Of a DNA stretch of 64,000 bases, positions 58,755-64,000 are shown in pieces. Within the stretch, counting starts at the first letter, position 1. Each line of letters starts with the position of its first letter. The position numbers and the translations under genes are program-made. The stretch covers positions 434,001 to 498,000 of the forward strand of contig JADJPL010000003.1 of the NCBI GenBank assembly GCA_016713275.1. Reading direction: 5' to 3'. Below the pieces are notes generated by a model. It saw only the letters and a program-made list of their open reading frames with translations, made no database searches and was not told the origin of the DNA. Origin of the DNA: Haliscomenobacter sp. (GTDB lineage: Bacteria; Bacteroidota; Bacteroidia; Chitinophagales; Saprospiraceae).

Positions 58755-60393
58755 GGTTGGAATCTTTGTCAGGTTCAGGAATCATGTCAATGGCATAGCA
58801 TGGGCATTGCTCGAAACATACGCCGCAACCGGTGCAGGCGTCGTAATCGAATTTGTACCCTTTTCCCGGGCCGAGCTTGATGATCGCGTCTTCCGGGCAG
58901 GCGCCGAAGCAACCGTCGCACTCGAAGCAGTTGCCGCAACTGAGGCAGCGCTGGGCTTCGTAGCGGGCTTCTTTCTCGCTGAATCCGGCGACCACTTCTT
59001 CGAAGCTGCGTACGGCAATGCTGGGTGCTAGTTTGGACTGCTCCTGCAGGGGCGCTTCGGTTTTGAACCACATGTGCATTTTGCGGAAAAATGCCGTGGC
59101 GTTTTTGACTGGCTTCTGGAAGGCCTCGCCTTTCAGGTAAGCGTTGATGTATTTGGCTGCTTTTTTGCCTTGTCCGAGCGCGATGATCACGCTGCGTTCG
59201 CCTCCGGCGACGTCCCCGCCGGCAAAGATGCCGGGGTGGCCGGTGGCGCGGCCTTCATCGACGGCTACCGTGCCGTCGTCTTTAAGCTGGAGGCCATCGA
59301 TGCCCTGGAGGAAAGACGTGTCGCCTTCCTGGCCGGTTGCCAGGATGAGGGAGTCGGCTTCCAGGGTTTCGTAGGTACCGGAACCGACGATTTTCCCTTT
59401 TTCCATTTGCATAATTTCTACCTTGAAGCGGTTTTCTTCCACTTCGCGGATGGCGCGCAGGAGTTTGATCTCGATGCCTTCGGCGATGGCGTCGTCGGCT
59501 TCAAAATCGTAGGCGGGCATCAGTTTCTGGTCGCCGCTGTACAGCACCTGGGCGGTGATTCCGAGGCGGCGCATCACGCGCGAGAGGTACATAGCGAGTT
59601 TGCCGCCGCCGTAAATGATGACGCGGTTGCCGAGCTGGGGCGGCTGGTTTTGCGAAACCCCGTACAGCACCTGGAAAGCGTCCCAAACCGGTACGGCGTT
59701 GGTATACGCGATTGGTTCTTTTTTGCTGATCTGGGCGCCAACGGCGACAAAGACGGCGTCGAACCGGCCTTTTTCTTTCTCGAGAAGGACGTCGTCCACT
59801 TTATGGTTGAGGTGCAGGCGCACCCCCATCGACAAGACCCGGTCGATCTCTCCGTCGCGAATCTCGGCGGGGAGGCGGTAGGAAGGGATTCCGTAATGCA
59901 GCAATCCTCCGGGCGCGCTGCGGCCCTCGAAGATCTCCACCTTGTGCCCCATGCGGGTGAGGTGGTAGGCTGCGGAAAGCCCGGCAGGGCCTGCGCCCAC
60001 GACGAGCACTTTTTTGCCGGAAGGCTTAGCCTGGTAGCGCACCGGCCATTTAGCCTCCAGGGAGAGATCGCCGATAAACCGCTCCACCGCGTGGATGTTG
60101 ACGGTGGTGTCGATATGCGTCCGGTTACAACCCGTTTCGCAGGGGTGTACGCACACCCGCCCGCTGATGCTCGGGAAGGGATTGTCTTCCATCAACTGCT
60201 GGAAAGCCGCTTCGTAGTTCCCGGATTGCGCGAAAGCCATCCAGGCCTGGACGTTCTCCCCGGAAGGGCAGGAGCGGTTGCAAGGCGGAAGAAAATCTTT
60301 GTAAACGGGAATCCGCGACCGGAGCGCCCCGGTGCCTTCCGCGTGATCGGACAGATCGACGGGTTTTGTTAGATCGAATTCGGAAGATTGCAT
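58747..60393 (-). CDS. GltD-like NAD(P)-binding iron-sulfur flavoprotein
   Basis: 548 residues. Cysteine-rich N-terminal domain (PPCNRSCPSGENVQAWM, CVHPCETGCNRTH), FAD site (VLVVGAGPAGLSAAYHLTRM), a variant NAD(P) site (IIYGGGKLAMYLSRVMRRLG in place of the usual GGGNTA), and GIFAGGDVAGGE. A C-terminal ferredoxin-like domain has two clusters (CLSCGNCFECDGCFGACP, CTGCGVCFEQCPCYAID). This layout fits an electron carrier between NAD(P)H and a partner. The start codon of PFOR overlaps its end, which suggests ferredoxin-NAD(P) coupling for PFOR rather than glutamate synthesis; that is inference. Confidence 0.9.
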   Translation of the reverse strand: MQSSEFDLTKPVDLSDHAEGTGALRSRIPVYKDFLPPCNRSCPSGENVQAWMAFAQSGNYEAAFQQLMEDNPFPSISGRVCVHPCETGCNRTHIDTTVNIHAVERFIGDLSLEAKWPVRYQAKPSGKKVLVVGAGPAGLSAAYHLTRMGHKVEIFEGRSAPGGLLHYGIPSYRLPAEIRDGEIDRVLSMGVRLHLNHKVDDVLLEKEKGRFDAVFVAVGAQISKKEPIAYTNAVPVWDAFQVLYGVSQNQPPQLGNRVIIYGGGKLAMYLSRVMRRLGITAQVLYSGDQKLMPAYDFEADDAIAEGIEIKLLRAIREVEENRFKVEIMQMEKGKIVGSGTYETLEADSLILATGQEGDTSFLQGIDGLQLKDDGTVAVDEGRATGHPGIFAGGDVAGGERSVIIALGQGKKAAKYINAYLKGEAFQKPVKNATAFFRKMHMWFKTEAPLQEQSKLAPSIAVRSFEEVVAGFSEKEARYEAQRCLSCGNCFECDGCFGACPEDAIIKLGPGKGYKFDYDACTGCGVCFEQCPCYAIDMIPEPDKDSNHA

Positions 60394-60936
60394 ACAACGC
60401 GTGGTTTATCCAAGTGAAGAGGGTAAAATGCACGAGCGAAAAAAGCATATAAAACCCGGCTTGGGCGTCCGTTCAGTAGGGTAGGGCGGCAAAGCCGGGC
60501 CGGTGTACTTTTTTACGGGTTAAACTTAGCACCCCCCGAAATATCTTTATATGATTTTCGTCATCGGGAGGGGTGATAGGGGTCACTTGTTGTAGTCCGG
60601 ATTTCCAATCCGGGAATGTTACCGGAATGCTATTCCGCTCCGCTCGGGCATCTGAAGGGGGACTCTGAAAGCGGACTCTTATTGAGGCAAAACCGGCTGT
60701 TGAGACAGACCTGATGCTGCTCGAATAGCTTGCCCAAAGGGAGATCATTTGCCGGAAACCAGGAGTGGTTTTGTGGAAACCAGGCATGCGGGTCTGCTGC
60801 AAAAAGCAGTGCCTATCCTTTTCCTCGCGAAATGTGTCTTTTTTTACCCGATTTCGCGAGCTATCCAGCTTTATTGTTCGCGAAATCGGCCTGTCAGGAG
60901 AAGATTGAATCCGAAATCACCACGCCCTTCTTCATC

Positions 60937-61038
60937 CTATTTCAGCTTTTGCGCATCCTGCAATACTTCTTCAAGCTCCAGCGCCGAGATGGGTATTTTA
61001 AGCTCAGATAAGGCAGACTCAAACTGAAAACGGGACAT
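60937..61038 (-). pseudogene. Possible C-terminal fragment of a UPF0175-type antitoxin
   Basis: The 33-codon frame MSRFQFESALSELKIPISAL, then ELEEVLQDAQKLK, resembles the C-terminal part of UPF0175 proteins (an MSR-F-E-F helix followed by an I-P turn and an ELEEDL-like tail). Upstream codons do not match the family, so the N-terminus is missing. Weak but recognisable; no partner toxin adjoins it. Confidence 0.3.
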
Positions 61039-61090
61039 TTTTCCCCCATTTTTCCTTACATCGCTTCCAACCAAACTTTTCCCATCCCGT

Positions 61091-61252
61091 GACTGCCCTA
61101 TCGACGCCCCCGCAGACGCCGCGGCATTGTCCGCCGCCTTCGAAGGCAAACCCACCCCCAAACGCAAAGCAGACATCCAGCGCCTCCTGGAAACCCTGGC
61201 CGCCCTGGGGCAAGCCGAGGAGGTTAGGGAAGGGTGGTGGGGCCGGGCGTAG
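61091..61252 (+). pseudogene. Tail remnant of a DNA methylase-like gene, copy 1
   Basis: The frame DCPIDAPADAAALSAAFEGK, then PTPKRKADIQRLLETLAALG, then a GWWGRA end, looks like the C-terminus of type IIG or BREX-type methylases, where an F-x-G plus KR-x(3)-I-x(2)-LLETL-x-ALG helix bundle closes the protein. Nothing upstream matches the rest of such a gene. Its last 122 bp (61133-61254) recur almost exactly at 62707-62828. The family assignment is tentative. Confidence 0.4.
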
Positions 61253-61502
61253 CGGCCCACTGCCGTGCGCCTCCACCTCCGGGCACGGGCGCTGCGTCCC
61301 GCAAAAAAATCAGGAAATAAAATTTTCCCTGTCTGATACAGAAAGCAATGTCTTTTGAGACATCCTCGCTTTGGGCAGTAAACACGGGGTTCTTGTCAGA
61401 TCAAAAAAAGCGGCTTTTTGCGAAAAAAGATAAGGCTGTTTTTGGGGTGTAATGGATAAAATTTCATATCTTTAAAATGATTTAAAAAATCACTAATTCG
61501 AT

Positions 61503-62309
61503 ATGAAATCAAAAACCCTGTCTGTGCAATCAGCCAAATTGTTGGAGCGCGCGCATGAAGCAGACGTGCCTGCTTTCCGCATGGAGGACGCCTACCGGTG
61601 GCTGCCCGGCTCGAGGCCAGATGCGGTGCGGCAGTTGCTGGCAGGCATGGTGCGCCGGGGCTTGCTCATGCGCGTGAAAGAAGGGCTGTACTACATCGTG
61701 CCGTATGAGCAGCCTGTGGAAGCGTTCATGCCCAACTGGCACCTGCTGGGGCATTATCTGGCGGGTGGGGCGCCTTACTACATCGGCTATGGCTCAGCTT
61801 TGCAGTTGCGGGGGCTGAACGTGCAGCCTGTGCTGGAGGAGCACATCGTGGTCGCCAAGCAAGTGAAGCCCTCGGTGTGGGAAGTCAAGGGTGTGCCGTT
61901 TCGGTTTATCTATCACAATCCCAAGCACTTTTTTGGCTTTTCCAAGACATGGGTTGACGACCACCACCGTGTCCAATGCTCCGATTTGGAAAAAACGCTG
62001 GTGGACTGCCTCTTCCTTCCGCAGTACTGCGGCGGCATTACGGAGGTGGTGCGCGCCATACATAAATCAAGGCAAGAGATAGACCAGGAGCGGCTGTTTG
62101 AACATGCGCAGCAGTTCGGATCGCAGGCGGTGACCAAGCGCTTGGGGTTTTTGTTGGAAATATTGGGTGTAGTAGGGCCTGCCCTGGCAAAGTTACATGA
62201 ATCCAGCACTTCCGCACCTGTTCGGCTCGACCCTTCTGTAGAGGGTAGTAGTGAAGGGGTTGCCAATCGGTGGGGATTATACAGAATGTGGAAACGGCTA
62301 CGCTTATAA
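61503..62309 (+). CDS. AbiEi-family antitoxin / transcriptional regulator
   Basis: 268 residues. An N-terminal winged helix (about 5-75, MEDAYRWLPGSRPDAVRQLL, then MVRRGLLMRVKEGLYYIVP) and the AbiEi core (YYIGYGSALQLRGLNVQPV, HHRVQCSDLEKTLVDCLFLP) identify it. In type IV AbiE systems it represses its own operon and counters the nucleotidyltransferase AbiEii. The toxin gene follows 21 bp downstream but is truncated. No lesions in this gene; the start MKSKTLSVQSAKLLERA is natural. Confidence 0.88.
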   Translation: MKSKTLSVQSAKLLERAHEADVPAFRMEDAYRWLPGSRPDAVRQLLAGMVRRGLLMRVKEGLYYIVPYEQPVEAFMPNWHLLGHYLAGGAPYYIGYGSALQLRGLNVQPVLEEHIVVAKQVKPSVWEVKGVPFRFIYHNPKHFFGFSKTWVDDHHRVQCSDLEKTLVDCLFLPQYCGGITEVVRAIHKSRQEIDQERLFEHAQQFGSQAVTKRLGFLLEILGVVGPALAKLHESSTSAPVRLDPSVEGSSEGVANRWGLYRMWKRLRL

Positions 62310-62330
62310 ATGCGATAACTACATGATGCG

Positions 62331-62678
62331 ATGATACTACAAAAGGAAATTAGCCGCATGGCTGCCCGCCATCGGGTACGCGACACACAGATCGAAAAGG
62401 ATTACGTATTGTCGTGGCTTCTTTTTTCCATCTCAAAACAGCCACACTTGCAGAAGATCCTTGTATTCAAAGGTGGCACGGCACTCAAAAAAGTTTTGTT
62501 TGAGAACTACCGCTTTTCGGAGGATCTGGACTTTACCTTGTTGGATGATGCTTTTGCCGATGCAGAGGAAGCCCGCTTCAGGAAAGGCTGGGAAAACAAG
62601 CTCCGGTCCCAAATCCATGAGTTACCGCCTTTTGAAACGGTTTTCAGGGGAGCTAAGCGGCATTTTAAATTGGTGTAA
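62331..62678 (+). pseudogene. AbiEii nucleotidyltransferase toxin, C-terminally truncated
   Basis: The N-terminal third is intact: IEKDYVLSWLLFSI, then the nucleotidyltransferase motifs KILVFKGGTALKKVLFE and YRFSEDLDFTLLDDA. It stops at 115 residues, against roughly 280 in full AbiEii proteins, and 28 bp later the methylase-like tail repeat begins. The C-terminal part of the toxin has therefore been replaced or deleted. The upstream antitoxin gene remains complete, so the module is probably a toxin-less relic. Confidence 0.85.
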
Positions 62679-62706
62679 TCCAAGAAACGCCCTCCCCGTG
62701 CAGGCT

Positions 62707-62828
62707 GCCGCCTTCGAAGGCAAACCCACCCCCAAGCGCAAAGCAGACATCCAGCGCCTCCTGGAAACCCTGGCCGCCCTGGGGCAAGCCGAGGAGGTCC
62801 GGGAAGGGTGGTGGGGCCGGGCGTAGCG
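62707..62828 (+). pseudogene. Tail remnant of a DNA methylase-like gene, copy 2
   Basis: Near-identical to 61133-61254 (few mismatches over 122 bp), encoding AFEGKPTPKRKADIQRLLET and the same GWWGRA end with TAG at 62824-62826. The two copies are direct repeats bracketing the AbiE genes. A terminator hairpin follows. Confidence 0.6.
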
Positions 62829-62840
62829 ATGCCCGGGCGA

Positions 62841-62878
62841 GGTGGGAGGCACTTCCGAAGTGCCTGCCACCTTTTTTT
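62841..62878 (+). terminator. Intrinsic terminator after the methylase-like tail
   Basis: GGTGG plus AGGCACTT pair with AAGTGCCT plus CCACC (one G-G mismatch) and are followed by seven T. Confidence 0.85.
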
Positions 62879-62988
62879 ATGTATGCGTAGGATTAGGAAG
62901 GAAAGCAGGTGTTTTATCCGTATGACCTGGATCCTCTGGTATTACTCAACACATGAAAAATCAGCCGCCAGAAATCCGGAAAAACCTT

Positions 62989-62996
62989 TAATTTTG
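62989..62996 (+). promoter_or_regulatory. -7 box of the antitoxin at 63018
   Basis: TAATTTTG matches TAnnTTTG and lies 21 bp before the start codon. No clear -33 element. Confidence 0.45.
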
Positions 62997-63017
62997 AATG
63001 GCAAACATCGAAGTACT

Positions 63018-63254
63018 ATGCGTATAACAATCGAAGCGGTGGATATTCTGGAAGTGGAAAAAATAATCTTCCTGTTGAAAAGCTTGAATATTAAAAGTGT
63101 CGAGGTGACCACAGCGCCTGTTAGACAGAGTCCTTCAATCACAAAAGGGAATAAGACGATTGACCCTGCTCCACTCTTCGGGCTCTGGGAAGATGATCCG
63201 AGAAGCATTGAAGCAATCCGAGCAGCAAATTGGAAACGCGCCTGGAATGCTTGA
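63018..63254 (+). CDS. Small antitoxin of a PIN-toxin pair
   Basis: 78 residues. An N-terminal strand-helix unit (MRITIEAVDILEVEKIIFLL) is followed by the tail typical of these antitoxins (FGLWEDDPRSIEAIRAANWK), which wraps the toxin. Relatives precede VapC-type genes in cyanobacteria and Bacteroidota. Here only the end of the PIN gene follows, overlapping the antitoxin stop region. The gene itself looks intact. Confidence 0.7.
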   Translation: MRITIEAVDILEVEKIIFLLKSLNIKSVEVTTAPVRQSPSITKGNKTIDPAPLFGLWEDDPRSIEAIRAANWKRAWNA

Positions 63255-63382
63255 GCCACGGCCTTCAAATTCCTGATGCTATTATTGCAGCTACTTCGAT
63301 TGTTTATCAAATCCCACTCCATACCTATAACGTAAAGGATTTCGATTTTATCCCGGAAGTAGTACTTTATCACAGTAAGTAA
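63251..63382 (+). pseudogene. C-terminal remnant of a PIN-domain toxin
   Basis: The frame LSHGLQIPDAIIAATSIVYQ, then IPLHTYNVKDFDFIPEVVLY, is the last 43 residues of a VapC-like PIN domain, holding the late Asp (IPDAIIAAT) and the N-x-KDF motif. The first 80 or so residues with the other catalytic acids are missing, and the remnant starts right at the antitoxin stop. A clean internal deletion is the simplest explanation. Confidence 0.8.
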
Positions 63383-63667
63383 GCTTTTTGCGATGCCCAC
63401 ACCTCGCAGAGACACACGGCCGTGGGTCTCCACCCCGCGCCCGGCAAAAAAACACATTATCTGAGCGCTGCGCCCCGCATTTTCGCCCGGCGAAAATGCG
63501 GGGTGCAGCGCTCAGACAGAAAAAAATCCCCGCCGGATGCGGTGGTTTTGTTTTTTCGAAGGTGGCTTTTTGCCAACGAACATTTCAAGTTTGAGGGAAT
63601 GCATACGGTGATCGACAAGGATGGCCGTATTCGCCAACGGCCAATTCCGCCCAAGTGACTGCCCAGA
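63383..63667. other. Spacer between the PIN remnant and the sulfatase, with a possible gene scrap
   Basis: Besides the long palindrome, a rightward frame ends at 63658 with NEHFKFEGMHTVIDKDGRIR followed by QRPIPPK. It reads like the end of a protein, but I do not recognise it and its upstream part runs through the palindrome. Not called as a gene. Confidence 0.35.
63460..63516. repeat. 27-bp-stem palindrome
   Basis: Left arm 63460-63486 (starting TCTGAGCGCTGCGCCCCGCA) and right arm 63490-63516 pair along 27 positions with a single G-U type mismatch, separated by CCG. It is far longer than an ordinary terminator and has no T-run. It may be a mobile palindromic repeat or a nuclease or integration target. 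Confidence 0.85.
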
Positions 63668-64000
63668 TCAGGGGCGCTGTAACTGTTTCACTGCCTCATC
63701 CGGCAAGGGAATGGCTACCTTGGTAGCTTTATGCACCGGCCAGGGCGCGTTATTCCGGACGAGGATGTTGCGGAGCAGTTTGGCCAGGCGCAGGGCTTTG
63801 CGTGGGTAGGTTTCCAGCAGGTTATGTTGTTCTCCAGGGTCCTGGGCGAGTTGGTACAGCTCGCATTGCTGGGTTTTGTGGAAATAGACCAGCTTCCAGT
63901 CCCCTTGCCGGATGGCGCTGCCCCAGGCGACGCCCTGCTGGTCGATGTTGGTCCAGTTATGCGGGTAGTGCCAGACGAGCAAGCGCCGGTTTGGCGACGG
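63668..64000 (-). CDS. Sulfatase, C-terminal part (5' end outside window)
   Basis: The leftward frame is open from the window edge to TGA at 63668. It gives the closing domain of an arylsulfatase-type enzyme: LLVWHYPHNW, SAIRQGDWKLVYFHKTQQCE, LYQLAQDPGEQHNLLETYPR and a short tail. The catalytic formylglycine motif would lie beyond the window. Such enzymes remove sulfate from sugars or lipids, often next to glycoside hydrolases. No start is visible, so subcellular location is unknown. Confidence 0.85.
   Translation of the reverse strand, partial: PSPNRRLLVWHYPHNWTNIDQQGVAWGSAIRQGDWKLVYFHKTQQCELYQLAQDPGEQHNLLETYPRKALRLAKLLRNILVRNNAPWPVHKATKVAIPLPDEAVKQLQRP

Larger units (their letters stand above)
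60394..61502. other. 1.1-kb region of gene debris and palindromes before the AbiE genes
   Basis: No intact gene is visible. Contents: a hairpin CCGGATT-TCC-AATCCGG near 60597-60613; a cluster of CGCGAAAT and ATTTCGCG words around 60833-60890; a leftward UPF0175-like fragment; and the first copy of a methylase-like gene tail. TATCTTTA at 61467-61474, preceded by TTTG at 61441, is a weak promoter candidate for AbiEi. Confidence 0.5.

Noticed and set aside
60473..60802. Leftward 109-codon frame before the AbiE zone
   Set aside because: Low-complexity composition, crosses a palindrome, and no homology recognised.

Overview
The window looks like chromosomal DNA from a Bacteroidota member, most likely of the Saprospiria/Lewinellaceae type (inference). 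Supporting signs are a short primary sigma factor, an LpxC-FabZ fusion, a secreted subtilase with a type IX secretion C-terminal domain, two TonB-dependent receptors, several TAnnTTTG-type -7 boxes, and pyruvate:ferredoxin oxidoreductase. Base composition looks moderately GC-rich by eye (not computed). The clearest technical feature is a run of single-base indels, mostly in homopolymers. They split at least eight genes, including the essential alaS, so many 'pseudogenes' here are probably consensus errors.

Layout. 0-9.4 kb: end of an S41 protease, an Lrp/AsnC regulator, rpoD, a START-like protein, an AddB-like nuclease, a T9SS-exported subtilase and a DUF202 protein. 9.5-11.4 kb: an initiator tRNA followed by 11 direct-repeat units. 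Each unit rebuilds the tRNA 3' end and most carry a copy of its terminator. Two units carry a small GIY-YIG nuclease gene (one intact, one broken) and most of the rest look like internal-deletion derivatives. This is the most unusual object in the window. 11.6-23.3 kb: Uma2 nuclease, TonB receptor, thiolase, M14 peptidase, a very large 2OG-Fe(II) oxygenase, a glycine-rich RRM protein with a long leader, and a Phd/VapC-type toxin-antitoxin pair. 23.3-29.5 kb: alaS, an M23 peptidase, a DUF3667 membrane protein and an AraC regulator.

29.6-35.6 kb is a carbohydrate locus: PhyH-type dioxygenase, TIM-barrel isomerase, GH92 and GH127. 35.7-42.9 kb is housekeeping: gatB, a MerR regulator, an ABC ATPase, lpxA, lpxC/fabZ and lpxD in one leftward run, then hemC. 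43.1-54 kb holds sugar and envelope genes: aldose epimerase, trehalase, glycerate kinase, an OmpA/TSP3 protein, a TonB receptor, a DinB-like protein and a GH2 enzyme. 54-60.4 kb is a leftward redox cluster of a GltD-like iron-sulfur flavoprotein, PFOR and a dihydroorotate-dehydrogenase-like protein. 60.4-63.4 kb is a debris-rich defence zone: AbiEi, a truncated AbiEii, two copies of a methylase-like gene tail, and an antitoxin beside a decapitated PIN toxin. The window ends inside a sulfatase gene.

Intergenic spaces are unusual. Several contain heptamer, octamer or 69-bp tandem repeats that start at or inside the stop codon of a neighbouring gene, and a roughly 30-bp half-element recurs at four loci, once or twice in an inverted MITE-like form.
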